From: Crocinitomicaceae bacterium | GTDB lineage: Bacteria > Bacteroidota > Bacteroidia > Flavobacteriales_D > Crocinitomicaceae | Length of the DNA stretch: 64,000 bases | Direction: 5' to 3' | NCBI GenBank assembly: GCA_022447585.1 | Contig: JAKVAR010000009.1 | Location: 369,133-433,132 of the forward strand | In this document: positions 11,101 to 19,964 of the stretch, piece by piece | Numbering within the stretch: position 1 is the stretch's first letter | Layout of the letters: the number at the start of each line of letters is the position of its first letter | The notes under the pieces: generated by a model | The model's input: the letters and a program-made list of their open reading frames with translations, nothing else | Database searches by the model: none | Told to the model about the DNA's origin: nothing | Program-made: the position numbers and the translations under genes

Positions 11101-11813
11101 GGGTGGTATGCAATTTGATAAATTTGACGATTAGTACCTAAACCTCCCCAACCAAGCGTTGTTGGATTAAAATTTGATTCTACCCAATTATCTCCAGCAT
11201 CTACAGAACGATAAATTCCATGGGTAGTTCCATTCCTTGCATTTCTGACGTTAATTAAAACTGAATCTGAATTGGTAGGTGAAACGGTCATTGTATTGAC
11301 CCCAGAAGCGATTAAAAAATCGGTTGTACTCTCCGTCCAGTTTACTCCACCATCAATGGTTTTCCAAAAACCTCCACTTCGAGAACCTATGTAGATTCTA
11401 TTCACATCATTAGGATCTGCAAAAAATGACTCAACTCTACCTAAACCGACAGCGTAATGCCCCGTAACTTGCTCTATATAGTGAGGTCCTAATTCTTCCC
11501 AACCACTATTAAATAATGCCTTTTGACCATTATCAGAATTAAACCGTTTAAACGCATTTTCTGCAAAATATGGATCAGCAGTACTCCGATCACCGGAAGG
11601 GTAAAACTTAGGTTCAGTCTCATATTTCCAACGTTGATAACCTTTCCAACCAGAACCTTTAGCATCAATATCAACATTTTCAAAGTAAGCCTCGGCAGCT
11701 TCAATTACATCATAAACATTAACATTCGGATCATACATCATTTCTTTCCAGTCCTGAGCAGAAGTATTATTCCATACGAATAACACCATAAGAATCATCA
11801 AAATAGCTTTCAT
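8199..11813 (-). CDS. Giant T9SS-secreted BNR/sortilin-like propeller protein with GEVED domain
   Basis: A 1204-residue protein. A signal peptide (cleavage near SAQ19) is followed by a long region, about 120-760, of BNR/Asp-box repeats typical of VPS10/sortilin-like and sialidase-like propellers (SGGFWKTIDGGVNW, IYRSVDAGDNW, LFRSDDDLATW, IWKSIDEGQNF). No sialidase catalytic set is obvious, so enzymatic activity is not claimed. Residues about 850-990 form a GEVED domain (WIDWNQNGDFTDIGEEY, GEVEDYRVIV). Then come a Cys-containing adhesin module, a QWIDCDDNNS module, and a type-A T9SS domain (LISPNPSSGKFSIEF) ending HRLVIK. It is transcribed alone, toward the kelch operon. Likely a cell-surface or released adhesive protein. 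Confidence 0.92.
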   Translation of the reverse strand: MKAILMILMVLFVWNNTSAQDWKEMMYDPNVNVYDVIEAAEAYFENVDIDAKGSGWKGYQRWKYETEPKFYPSGDRSTADPYFAENAFKRFNSDNGQKALFNSGWEELGPHYIEQVTGHYAVGLGRVESFFADPNDVNRIYIGSRSGGFWKTIDGGVNWTESTTDFLIASGVNTMTVSPTNSDSVLINVRNARNGTTHGIYRSVDAGDNWVESNFNPTTLGWGGLGTNRQIYQIAYHPTISGLVFIGSNEGLFRSDDDLATWTTPVPTLDFRAFAFHPTNPNIIYATTSNNNNAIYVSTDAGITFNATNALAGNSSSIKLSTSAACPNCVYVGTSDGIWKSIDEGQNFTLLSNPGIDNYGAFAVSDVNTDYMLFGDIDTHMSTDEGQTFNQATFWSQGNANYNTTGTYVHADIRGARCQNGVFWVNTDGLLCKSLDNGVTWEIYEGQSIRENYNLGLSQSNHARTICGSQDNGTSIKTENSWVEFYGADGMEGIIHPLNDDWMIGSLQYGGRRRTKDGGMTQSGVTPPNQSGGWVAPLVYDPNDQMVVYSFGENIHRSDNFGSSWTQLGTPSFSGTISHAAIAQNDSDELIVSKGADIEKSLDGGVTFIDISSGLPNSSITDIAIDPNDDHVIVVTYGSYQNNGQKVYITNNQGLTWSNITHNLNDLPVRSVVIDHTDASTIYLGTEIGIYKKAMVDNSWSLYNPDLPNTSILEMEVMNGSNTLRAATWGRGLWEFTLDGRQSYPSITKTSITDMPDGQYPMENTNPQYVYSTVLYDNTLSSVYLEWSANTPTFGNVINMVNTSGNEWESVSALPFYPAGTKMYFKVFAVGNAGDTTETYKFMYEVEPFGQCESFGNMSYTTAVTLVDFNGINNLTGKLQPYTDYTMTDSAEVVIGGSYNLNVNLDTDGNYVIYSKAWIDWNQNGDFTDIGEEYDMGTAQNTANGPTNLSPLVINVPAGAVVGKTTMRVSAKYNASPTPCETGFDGEVEDYRVIVNDDCIPSESNTTLEVCNGIEWNGTIYSSSGSYSVILVNAAGCDSTAFLDLTVNNVNTVVTQNENILTAASGLLNYQWIDCDDNNSIILGATNETFIANANGEYAVVVDSQLCVDTSECFIVDMVGIDENQHENAILISPNPSSGKFSIEFNSGVNQVDVLIYSEDGKMILSETYVDEAKAEFDLKVSMGVYFVVVQTSDNSSVHRLVIK

Positions 11814-12061
11814 ATTATAAATATATAATAGTAATCTGATAAATTAAAAGAGTGTTGATAAGTAAGCGAGTCATGGTTTAAAAGCTAAAACATATGATCC
11901 TATTTTCAATACACACCAACTTAGGAATAGCTTTACTTTGAATCATAAATGAGGTGTTCTTTCATTCCCGGCATTTCGCAGTATTATTTGAACTGACAAC
12001 ACTAATATTATCAATCAAAAAAGTTTTATCCGATTAAAAGTTGGAGTTGAGAAGAAACCAC

Positions 12062-12766
12062 CTAATTGACTACGACTTTCTCTACTCTTGACCCATTAAG
12101 ATCTATAAATCTAAAGAAATATATTCCTGGCTTATTCAGACTAACCTCATTCACACCCTCTAAGTAAAGTATAATGGTACCACTAGGGTTTACAACTTCT
12201 AAATAAAATGCTTTATCCGTATCAATCTTAACTATTCCATTTGAAGGGTTAGGGTAGAGTTGAAATTCACTTAAACCAAGCTCCATTTCGCTCAATGACT
12301 CTGTGACTTCGACATCAAACAAAAAGTCTAGACCTGTATTATTACCTGCAATAAACGCATCCCCACCAATATAGCTACCACCACCAAGCATTGGAAAATT
12401 ATCCGAGTTAAATTCAAACGTATATTGATTGCCATTTACAATTGGAAAAGAACCCGTAATATTAAATAAAACAGGGCCGTTTGAATTAGTGATATCTATA
12501 CTGCTATATGCCTGTGTATAAGCCGGAGAACCAATTGGCGAACTTGCATGATAAATATTTAATGTACCTCCACTTATTGTACCTGTATTCGCAGAATAAA
12601 ATTGCACAGATTGCAAAGTACCATCACAATTAGCCGTAAAACTTTGTCCAATTAATAAACCAGGGACAATAGCGCAGGATCCCGTATCATTCATAACAGT
12701 GCATTGGGAAATACTGACAAAAGAAAATGCAATAAACAAAGCGACGATAAGAAATGACCTTTTCAT
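12062..12766 (-). CDS. Small T9SS-secreted protein of unknown function
   Basis: This 234-residue protein has a signal peptide (cleavage near VSISQ), a beta-rich domain of about 130 residues with three Cys near its start (CTVMNDTGSCAI, then FTANCDGTL), and a type-A T9SS domain from about residue 165 (LYPNPSNGIVKI) ending VVVN. The central domain resembles the jelly-roll modules found in Bacteroidetes secreted proteins, but I cannot name a family. Its sorting domain is closely similar to the broken one at 22783-23001, which suggests a common origin. Confidence 0.85.
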   Translation of the reverse strand: MKRSFLIVALFIAFSFVSISQCTVMNDTGSCAIVPGLLIGQSFTANCDGTLQSVQFYSANTGTISGGTLNIYHASSPIGSPAYTQAYSSIDITNSNGPVLFNITGSFPIVNGNQYTFEFNSDNFPMLGGGSYIGGDAFIAGNNTGLDFLFDVEVTESLSEMELGLSEFQLYPNPSNGIVKIDTDKAFYLEVVNPSGTIILYLEGVNEVSLNKPGIYFFRFIDLNGSRVEKVVVN

Positions 12767-13176
12767 ATTATTTCAATTTTATTCAAGTTATTTTTTTATC
12801 CCAAGTTATCCTATTTGAATATACACCTTAAATAGGAATCCTAATTCCATATTATCCAAAACACCGAAATCGTCAAATAGTTCAATTATTTTGTCTTGCA
12901 ATAACGAATAATAGCACTAAAATAGAAGAGAAAAAGAATAAAACATGTATTAAAAACAGGAACAAAGATGGTCCGAATTGCGTGCATATATCAGCTAATA
13001 CACAAAAGGGTAGGCCATTCAGGTAAAATCTTGCCGAGAAGAATAACTACTCACTTTCACCAAGACCAATTAAACACAGAAAGGACTGAATAAATTGGCT
13101 ATCATTCTTTGCTGAAATAAAAAAAGGGAAGCAGATCAAGCTCGACCTAGTTCCCTTTTAAACTAATTAATTTCTA
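12767..13176. other. Intergenic region with a terminator at its left end
   Basis: About 410 bp lie upstream of the small T9SS gene and downstream of the serine hydrolase gene, both leftward. The part next to 13,120-13,160 is the hydrolase terminator. The rest is AT-rich and shows no gene. Two CAAGTTAT copies near 12,785 and 12,803 are the only short repeat seen. Confidence 0.5.
13122..13159 (-). terminator. Rho-independent terminator of the serine hydrolase gene
   Basis: AAAAGGGAA (13122-13130) and TTCCCTTTT (13151-13159) form a 9-bp stem with a 20-nt loop. Read on the minus strand the stem is followed by a T-run, as expected 18 nt after the stop of the serine hydrolase gene. Confidence 0.75.
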
Positions 13177-14493
13177 TTACTGACTAACTCTATTTAGCTG
13201 TGTTTCAAATCCATTTTGACTAAATTTAATCGCTTCATTATTACCTTCGATTAGTTCAAAATTAGCCCCAACTTGAGTATCGACTATTGTGGTAGAATTT
13301 TTTTGATTCATTTCACACTTTATGCCCTGCGAAGGAACCGTCAAGTACAATCTGTTATCCTCAATGGAAAATTCAAATAACATCCCATTTTGCTTTAATT
13401 CATAGGAGCCCACAAGGTGTTTAAATTTATCAAGGTCAAATGAATTATTCAATTTCACTTCTTCACCTTGCATCAAAGCCAATAAATCATCCGTCAAGTC
13501 TTTTTGGAAAGGAATTCCTCTGCTATTAGCAAACACAAGATACATGCTCTTGCTTGCTGGGTCATAGGCATTACGGAATGAATACCCAATATTATTCCCC
13601 CCATGTCCAAATAAAGAAACTGAGTCGACTTCCCATTTAAACAGACCAAGTCCATATATGCTATTTCCTTCTACCATCATTCTTTCAACAGACTCTTTTT
13701 CCAGTAATACTGTTGTTTCAAAGAGCCCAGTATAGAATTTTTCCATATCACTTAATGTAGAAGCGATACTACCTGCCGAAAATGCAATGTTTGCATAAAA
13801 ACGATGGTCAAGATTATTTGAGACATCCATACCTTCATGATATGGAGGAGCTAAATTGGGTATATTTTTGTACAAATAAGGATAGCTATTTTTCATGCCA
13901 ATTGGTTCAAAAATACGCTCCCTCAACAAATCAAAATAGAATCTGTCGGTCACTTTTTCTAGTATTTTTCCCAAAAGAAAATAATTAGTGTTACAATAGT
14001 CAAATTCTCCTATTAATTCTGATTTGTTCTTTTCCACACTATGTAACATTGATAACTCATAGAGCGAATCACTCTGAGCATCAAAAATCTCTGTCAAATT
14101 GCTACCAATTACCTCGTCCAATCCACTTTCATGAGTGATTAAGGATTCAATTGTTAAGTTCTCATCTACATTCCTTATTGGGTCTAAATATTGACCAATT
14201 CTATCACTAAGCTTCAAGTTTCCTTTTTCGACTTCCTGCAATAATAAAACTACCGTAAAGGTTTTTGTTGCACTACCTATATTAAATACAGTATTGTCAT
14301 TTAGCTGAAAATTGCCAATTCCAACAGAGCCAATATTTTGTTTGTTTTTCACCAATACCGCTATACCTTCATTTTTCTCTTTCAATTTAAAATCATACTT
14401 CTCCTTAAGCTCAGAAAAGTTCATATCCTGCGCAAATGAAGGCTGAGAAACGTAAAAAAAAAGGAGAATCCAAATGTGTTTAATCTTGTTCAT
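13177..14493 (-). CDS. Periplasmic serine hydrolase, beta-lactamase class C / PBP4* family
   Basis: This 438-residue protein has a signal peptide (cleavage near FAQ22) and the three active-site motifs of the class C beta-lactamase / penicillin-binding superfamily: SATK (Ser74, Lys77), YCN (Tyr166) and HGG (297-299, equivalent to the KTG box). A C-terminal domain of about 90 residues (from about 345) is lipocalin-like, as in many DD-peptidase or esterase relatives. The substrate could be peptidoglycan stem peptides, D-amino-acid peptides or esters; the sequence cannot decide, and resistance should not be assumed. The gene is divergent from the LytS/LytTR pair across a 212-bp region, which makes it a plausible target of that system. 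Confidence 0.9.
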   Translation of the reverse strand: MNKIKHIWILLFFYVSQPSFAQDMNFSELKEKYDFKLKEKNEGIAVLVKNKQNIGSVGIGNFQLNDNTVFNIGSATKTFTVVLLLQEVEKGNLKLSDRIGQYLDPIRNVDENLTIESLITHESGLDEVIGSNLTEIFDAQSDSLYELSMLHSVEKNKSELIGEFDYCNTNYFLLGKILEKVTDRFYFDLLRERIFEPIGMKNSYPYLYKNIPNLAPPYHEGMDVSNNLDHRFYANIAFSAGSIASTLSDMEKFYTGLFETTVLLEKESVERMMVEGNSIYGLGLFKWEVDSVSLFGHGGNNIGYSFRNAYDPASKSMYLVFANSRGIPFQKDLTDDLLALMQGEEVKLNNSFDLDKFKHLVGSYELKQNGMLFEFSIEDNRLYLTVPSQGIKCEMNQKNSTTIVDTQVGANFELIEGNNEAIKFSQNGFETQLNRVSQ

Positions 14494-14515
14494 AGTTTTT
14501 AATTTTTAATTTTCA

Positions 14516-14549
14516 CAACAATAGTAGATCTCCTTTTTTCAGCAACAAA
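14516..14549 (-). promoter_or_regulatory. Possible promoter of the serine hydrolase gene
   Basis: On the minus strand TATTGTTG (14523-14516, one mismatch to TAnnTTTG) lies 22 nt after a TTTG (14549-14546). It sits 23 nt upstream of the start codon. The match is imperfect. Confidence 0.3.
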
Positions 14550-14625
14550 AAAAGAATGACCAACTCATAAGAAGCGGTGATCAAATGATTTTTTGGACTT
14601 CATCATGAAAATGATAGCGTTCAAC

Positions 14626-14704
14626 GTAAAAACAGTTCGTTTCATCATTCAATATTTAAATTAATAGCTCTCATTACTATATTTATCCACTGTAAAAACA
14701 GTTC
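14626..14704 (+). repeat. 13-bp direct repeat upstream of the LytS/LytTR genes, candidate LytTR operator
   Basis: GTAAAAACAGTTC occurs at 14626-14638 and again at 14692-14704, 66 bp apart. The core ACAGTTCGT of the first copy fits the direct-repeat consensus known for LytTR-domain regulators such as AgrA; the second copy differs at the last base. The second copy ends one base before the kinase start codon. The repeat lies between the serine hydrolase and its divergent kinase/regulator genes. Confidence 0.5.
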
Positions 14705-14705
14705 A

Positions 14706-15671
14706 ATGAATTCAATACGTTTTTTTTTAGAAAACAAAATCTTACAAAACATTCTTGTATGGGTTGTTGTGTATATAATTTCTTTGGGGCTTATTAATGC
14801 TGAAAACAAATTGACAACCTCTGCTATCGCTGTAATCATTATTGCTATTCCAATTTATGTGAACAACTTATTAATAGCTCCAAGAAATATAAATCATCGT
14901 TTGCGATTCTTAGGATTATCCCTTCTAAATTCGATCTTATTCACTTTCATCATTATAGGTGTTCTGATGAATTATGCAGAAGAATCTTTTCAATGGAGAA
15001 TGCTTAATATTTTAGGTTTTACCGTCTTGACAATTGCAATAGGCTATTCAGTTAAATTATCACGAGACAGTTATTTTGAAAAAAAACAGGCGAAAGAGGC
15101 GAAATTAAACCTGTTGAAAGAACAATTAAATCCACACTTTTTATTTAACACCTTAAACAACCTTTATGGTATTTCGATAAGCAAATCTGAAAAATTACCG
15201 GATTTATTACTTAAACTCTCTGAGCTTCTACGATACGGTTTATATGAAACCAACGACAGCATCGTTCCAATCGAAAAGGAAATAAGCTACCTCGAAAATT
15301 ATATAGCTCTTGAGAAAATTCGACTTGAAAACCCCAATAAAGTTCAGTTAAAAAAAGAAGGGAATTTCTCAGGTAAGACAATTCCTCCGTTGTTGTTAAT
15401 CGTTTTTGTTGAGAATGCATTTAAGCATGGCTCCAAAGCAAAAGGTAGCTCGATCGAACTTTCATTAATAGCCATGGAAAACAATCTCAAGTTCATTTGT
15501 AAAAATGATTACCAAAAAGAATTAAAACCAAAATTGCCGAAGAAAAATAGTGGTATTGGTCTAAAAAATGTCAAACAGCGTTTACAATTGATTTACCCCA
15601 AAAGTCATAATTTAAAAATCACACAAGGAGAAAAATTCTACACGGTTGAATTAAATATCGCATTCAAATAA
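14706..15671 (+). CDS. LytS-type sensor histidine kinase
   Basis: A 321-residue inner-membrane kinase. Four hydrophobic segments occupy residues about 12-120, with almost no extracytoplasmic sensor loop. A coiled linker (about 120-138) leads to the His_kinase domain with phospho-accepting His144 in EQLNPHFLFNTLNNLYG. The HATPase domain has its N box at VENAFKHG (Asn237) and a GIGLKNVKQRL glycine-rich box near 288. It should autophosphorylate and pass phosphate to the LytTR regulator encoded 11 nt downstream. With so little periplasmic sequence the signal is likely sensed in the membrane or through a partner. Confidence 0.93.
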   Translation: MNSIRFFLENKILQNILVWVVVYIISLGLINAENKLTTSAIAVIIIAIPIYVNNLLIAPRNINHRLRFLGLSLLNSILFTFIIIGVLMNYAEESFQWRMLNILGFTVLTIAIGYSVKLSRDSYFEKKQAKEAKLNLLKEQLNPHFLFNTLNNLYGISISKSEKLPDLLLKLSELLRYGLYETNDSIVPIEKEISYLENYIALEKIRLENPNKVQLKKEGNFSGKTIPPLLLIVFVENAFKHGSKAKGSSIELSLIAMENNLKFICKNDYQKELKPKLPKKNSGIGLKNVKQRLQLIYPKSHNLKITQGEKFYTVELNIAFK

Positions 15672-15682
15672 ATATAAATTAG

Positions 15683-16393
15683 ATGAAAACAATCAAATGT
15701 CTTCTTGCTGATGATGAGCCAATAGCGAGGCAAATACTAGAACAGTATATAGGGCAAATTCCTTATTTATCTCTAGTTAAATCATGCTCAGACGCTTTTC
15801 AAGTAATTGAAATATTGCAATCTGAAAAAATAGACTTAGTGTTTCTAGACATTAATATGCCTAAGCTTTCCGGATTGTCGCTGATTAAATCAATGCCTTC
15901 TCCAAGCCCTGAAATAATCATAACCACAGCATATTCTAATCATGCGATCGAAGGCTTTGAACTTTCTGTGACCGACTATCTTTTAAAACCGTTTTCATTT
16001 GAACGATTTTTGAATGCTGTTTTAAAGACTAAATCACAACAGAAAAAAAATACGGATAAAAGCAACAAAGAGGATAAGGTAGCCAAAGAGTCAATATTTG
16101 TAAAGAGCGACAAGAAGTTAGTTAACTTAAATTTTGCTGCTATTTATTTTATTGAAGCCTATGGTAATTATATTAAAATTCACACAAACGAAACAATTCT
16201 AGTATCGGAAACCCTCTCCAATTTTATACAAAAGCTTCCTTCTTTTTTTGTAAGAACCCACAAATCATACTGCGTCAATATCCAAAAAATTAAATTGATT
16301 GATGGGAATCAAATAAGTCTAACCAACGGAGAAAAAATTTTAATTGGTAATACGCATAGAAAAGAACTTTTGGATAAAATTGAATCCATGTAA
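15683..16393 (+). CDS. LytTR-family DNA-binding response regulator
   Basis: A 236-residue two-domain regulator. The receiver domain (1-115) has the acidic pair Asp10-Asp11, phospho-acceptor Asp56 in VFLDINMP, switch Thr81-82 and Lys102 in LLKPF. A basic linker (KKNTDKSNKED) leads to a LytTR DNA-binding domain from about 135 (IYFIEAYGNYIKIH, FVRTHKSYCVNIQKI). LytTR proteins bind short direct repeats, and a candidate pair lies just upstream of this operon. It forms a two-component pair with the preceding LytS kinase and may control the divergent serine hydrolase gene. Confidence 0.94.
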   Translation: MKTIKCLLADDEPIARQILEQYIGQIPYLSLVKSCSDAFQVIEILQSEKIDLVFLDINMPKLSGLSLIKSMPSPSPEIIITTAYSNHAIEGFELSVTDYLLKPFSFERFLNAVLKTKSQQKKNTDKSNKEDKVAKESIFVKSDKKLVNLNFAAIYFIEAYGNYIKIHTNETILVSETLSNFIQKLPSFFVRTHKSYCVNIQKIKLIDGNQISLTNGEKILIGNTHRKELLDKIESM

Positions 16394-16394
16394 A

Positions 16395-16423
16395 CTGAAT
16401 AAAACATGCGTTTTACTATTCAG
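16395..16423 (+). terminator. Hairpin after the LytTR regulator gene, possible terminator
   Basis: CTGAATA (16395-16401) pairs with TATTCAG (16417-16423), and the stem continues with AAAC and GTTT across a 2-nt bulge. It starts 2 nt after the stop codon. The lack of a T-run makes termination uncertain. Confidence 0.4.
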
Positions 16424-16624
16424 CATATGAAGATAACTTTCACATCAATTTACAATTTATAGGCGAAGTTTGATTGACTGCATCTATTCAATAACTAGAA
16501 TTAATTACTCAGTACTGATTTGACATCGAAAAAATGAACATTACGATAAATTCAGAATGTATTTCACTATTGCAAAATTGAATATTTATCCTTGTTTCAC
16601 ATCAATTAAACGAAGAAATGCAAT

Positions 16625-16654
16625 TTTGTTGGTGGCGTCTACGTTTTACCTTTT
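16625..16654 (+). promoter_or_regulatory. Bacteroidetes-type promoter for the gene at 16686
   Basis: TTTG (16625-16628) is followed after 18 nt by TACCTTTT (16647-16654), one mismatch to TAnnTTTG. Transcription would start near 16660, about 25 nt before the start codon. Confidence 0.5.
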
Positions 16655-16685
16655 CTAAGAAATTTTAAAAACTATAATTTAAATT

Positions 16686-17552
16686 ATGAAGCTCCCGTTA
16701 ATTGTATTCTTAATCTTCTTGGGCATTACTCTAAAGTGTAGCGGACAAGATTTTAAGGAGAAGTATTGGCCTTCGGAATTAAATGAACCAGGATATAACG
16801 TTTGGGTATCTGGGTCGACATCCCACATGAATCGTTGGTTAGAATCAGACAATTATAGCACCAGTAATCCCTTTCAGTACCTTACCGCAATACATCCATG
16901 CGATTCAATTCGTGCTGCAAAATATAACTTGGGAGAGATAGAGGAGGGAGCCTATATATTTACTTTTGGAGATAGCCTAACGGTTCAGACCTATGATGGT
17001 TTAAATAGAGAAATTATAAAAATTAAATCTTATGGCTATAAAAAATCAACGCTCAATGATGGTGCTTATCTAATCTATATGGATGGTTATTACATTCGTC
17101 TTACACGTTTACCTACGTATGGATATTTTCATTTTGTTGAAGTGGATTTTATAGGACTGCCTATTCTGGAAAACTCCGAACGGAATGAATGGCTAACCAA
17201 TATTAAGGGAAAAACGAACCTATTTCACTGTGAAAACAAAGGAAAAAAGTTCAATATGACTCCACTTACGATGAAAAACACGGGAAGAAGTATCTCTTTA
17301 TCAGAACCGATTGGCGATACAGAGGAAGAGCGCATGTTTACATTCCTTACTTTTGGGGATAGCTTGCGCATGAACGCCTATGATGCAAAGATCAATAGAA
17401 CTATAAAAGTAGCATGTTTTGAGTACGAGTTAATAGAAAATAACAAGTTTTCAATTTCATATTGGGTCTACTTAACCGATCGTAAGGCTAAACTAACGAT
17501 TTCGCCCAATATTAATTCTAGTCATTACAACATAGAGGTAGATTGCGAGTAA
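16686..17552 (+). CDS. Secreted protein of unknown function with two related halves
   Basis: This 288-residue protein has a signal peptide (cleavage near CSGQ21). I recognise no family. The mature part appears to be an ancient duplication: FTFGDSLTVQTYDG, then a Lys/Ile strand, then VEVDF in the first half matches LTFGDSLRMNAYDA, then IEVDC in the second (repeat offset about 130 residues). Each half would be a small beta-rich domain. No sorting domain and no lipobox are visible, so it is probably periplasmic. A promoter-like element precedes it, and it has no operon partner. Confidence 0.75.
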   Translation: MKLPLIVFLIFLGITLKCSGQDFKEKYWPSELNEPGYNVWVSGSTSHMNRWLESDNYSTSNPFQYLTAIHPCDSIRAAKYNLGEIEEGAYIFTFGDSLTVQTYDGLNREIIKIKSYGYKKSTLNDGAYLIYMDGYYIRLTRLPTYGYFHFVEVDFIGLPILENSERNEWLTNIKGKTNLFHCENKGKKFNMTPLTMKNTGRSISLSEPIGDTEEERMFTFLTFGDSLRMNAYDAKINRTIKVACFEYELIENNKFSISYWVYLTDRKAKLTISPNINSSHYNIEVDCE

Positions 17553-17892
17553 CCATCTCTGGGGCCACAAAAAAAACGTCTGTCTATCTAACTCTGGTCG
17601 CGTCTAGCTTAAAAGTGGCCCGCAGTTTTCACAAAGATTAACGTGCATATATAACATTCGATCAATTCATTGTTTCAAATTGAGGGCTCAAAAAATAAGC
17701 TATTACACTCGAATTATAACGAGTATTTATACAATGTGAAATTCTGGAGCAACAGAATGAACTTTCTTCGCATCACTTTCGAAAAATGGTACAATTTATG
17801 CTAAAGGATATTCTCACAAAACAGCGTTACTATTAACAACCTATTGAAATCGTATTTTACTTTCACTAGAAAAACCAATAAAACTAAAACAC
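17553..17892. other. Intergenic region, no gene seen
   Basis: About 340 bp lie between two orphan secreted-protein genes. I see no terminator, promoter of good match or small gene. Confidence 0.5.
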
Positions 17893-18819
17893 ATGCACAA
17901 AACGATACTAATCACCCTAATAATAATACTCACAACCGTTTTTCTAAATGCACAAGAATTCAAAGAGTTGGATGTTGTATTCAAGAGTGAATTGAACCGT
18001 GAATTTCATACAACTGTTGAAGGAAAAGGAGATATTACTTTTAATTTGACATTTTCTGAAGAAGATCTGGGAGGAGATGAATGTTATTCAATTTACCATA
18101 CAATTAGGTTTATAAAAGGATGGTATAGTTTTGACAATAACAAAGATGAAAAGATCGTTTTATCTGGAGGAGTGTTTAGTATGGACACGATGTATCTTTA
18201 TGTTGGAGTCAATGGCGATGAGAATACAGGAGTGCGCTGCGGCAAATGGATTGATTATGAAAACGGAGAACAAGAAGTTGAATTCACTGAACGATTTATG
18301 TTTACTGGATCAGGCTCTAACGAATGGTTTCAGAATAATACGGCAGCATCAGTAGGGGCCATTTTCTCTTCGCAGGACGATCTTGTTAAAGAATTTATTT
18401 TCGTACCAATGGAAGACGGAAGAAGGCTAGACTTAATGCCCATAATCCAGACTAAATATTGGGATTTACTGGCTTCAAATTCACATACATCTTATACCAG
18501 TTGCGTTGCCACTGATGACGTGATTAATGTACTATTCATGAAACACAATGAATATTCCTGTTGGAATGAATGGAAGGCAATCATTAACCTTTCGTTTGAT
18601 AAGAATACTTTGGAAATAATCGATAGCAAGCGTTATGAGGTTAGTAGATGCGATAAAATAAGAACCGACTTTGCACCAGAGGAAACCAAACACCAAGATT
18701 CGAATGTCTACCAGATTTATCAGTATGGTTATGAAAACGGTGCTGAAATACCGGAAAAAATGGTAGGGAGTTTCTCCATTAAAAATGCTAAAGTCCAGAT
18801 ACTAGAAAAATGGTTTTAA
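17893..18819 (+). CDS. Secreted protein of unknown function
   Basis: This 308-residue protein has a signal peptide (cleavage near FLNAQ20). The mature region is acidic and rich in aromatic residues, with about seven Cys (for example GDECYS, VRCGKW, TSCVATD, YSCWNEW, SRCDKI) that could form disulfides in the periplasm or outside the cell. I recognise no family. No T9SS domain and no lipobox are visible. It stands alone. Confidence 0.72.
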   Translation: MHKTILITLIIILTTVFLNAQEFKELDVVFKSELNREFHTTVEGKGDITFNLTFSEEDLGGDECYSIYHTIRFIKGWYSFDNNKDEKIVLSGGVFSMDTMYLYVGVNGDENTGVRCGKWIDYENGEQEVEFTERFMFTGSGSNEWFQNNTAASVGAIFSSQDDLVKEFIFVPMEDGRRLDLMPIIQTKYWDLLASNSHTSYTSCVATDDVINVLFMKHNEYSCWNEWKAIINLSFDKNTLEIIDSKRYEVSRCDKIRTDFAPEETKHQDSNVYQIYQYGYENGAEIPEKMVGSFSIKNAKVQILEKWF

Positions 18820-19964
18820 CCATTGATAGAGCGTTATTGCAGTTAAAATAAATAAAGTCTGGTAATTTATTGTTCAGTGCAACTTAGCTTTGAGAGTATA
18901 AGTCTCAGTCGTAATATAATTTCGACGAGAACTGAAAACTACCAATTCGGACAAGGACAATTTACCATTTCAACTAATCTCCCTTTTAATACAACAATCA
19001 CAAGAAAAAGGGTATATAGCTGATTATTCAGCAGAAAATCAGATCACAATCAATAACTTAACAAATACAAAGAGAATTGACTCATTGAAACTTGTTTATC
19101 TCAAGTGCAATAAATTTAAACAGAAATAGATCATTCGATGGCACAAAAAACGTACAGAATATGGAATTTTTCAAATCCCTGAGAATCCCTTGGAAACTTC
19201 AAACCTGTACAATCTATCGTACGATTGATTTTTCGAAGCAAGATTTTAAAAAGTGCGCTGGTAAAAAGAAATCTCATCTGCGCAGGAAAGCGCAAAGGCA
19301 GAAAGAGAAAATTAAGTGGGCGAAGTTGTTTGTAGATTTTTCAGCAAAGAATATTCGACTAACAATTTTTGAATGGACGCGTCTATTTAATATAATGACT
19401 AATTATAGGGCAATTAGATCATCGAAGAGAGAACTGGCTATTTAGGCAAAGCCCAAGCGGAAAGTATTGTAGCGCTGACTGTGGTAATCAATTGATATAA
19501 TTGATTTGTAAAATGACAATCACCTATAATTCAAGGAATTCAAAAAAAACTCAATTCTTGAATTGAATAAATCTTGCTACTTAATTGTTAAATGGATACT
19601 GGTCGTTTTATCCTATTGAACTGGCTCTCTAAGATTTTCTAATTGAAATTACCTAATAGTAAATCATTCAAGCCCTCATAGATTAGCTAACATTTGATAG
19701 ATTAAAATTGAATTTGGCAGGGATTAATTTACACTTACACTAGCGGTAATGTTTCTGTGGTGGCAATGTAATATGATATATTCATCATTATGCAATGGAC
19801 TAATTTATTGTAGGATTGAAATTAGATTCTATCTATTCAACATCGACAGAAGGAAGGTGTCGATAATTCAGAATTAAATTACTTGAAGTCAAAGGAGCTT
19901 AATTCATCATTTTTTTTTATAAAAAATATTAAATTGTGCTTTTATTCATTATTCATCATTAAAT
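18820..19964. other. Gene-poor stretch, probably decayed DNA
   Basis: About 1.1 kb without a convincing gene. Short open stretches exist (for example 19092-19445, a basic Lys/Arg-rich frame starting at TTG), but none has a recognisable family, a good start or a codon pattern like its neighbours. I see no IS ends, no tRNA and no strong hairpin. Confidence 0.55.

Noticed and set aside
8199..11813. Sialidase
   Set aside because: BNR/Asp-box motifs are present but the sialidase arginine triad and catalytic Tyr/Glu cannot be identified.
13177..14493. Antibiotic-resistance beta-lactamase
   Set aside because: SATK, YCN and HGG are shared by many peptidases and esterases of the superfamily; nothing shows drug hydrolysis.
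19092..19445. 117-codon rightward frame, Lys/Arg-rich
   Set aside because: Starts at TTG, no family, no ribosome binding site, base use unlike neighbours; probably chance in decayed DNA.
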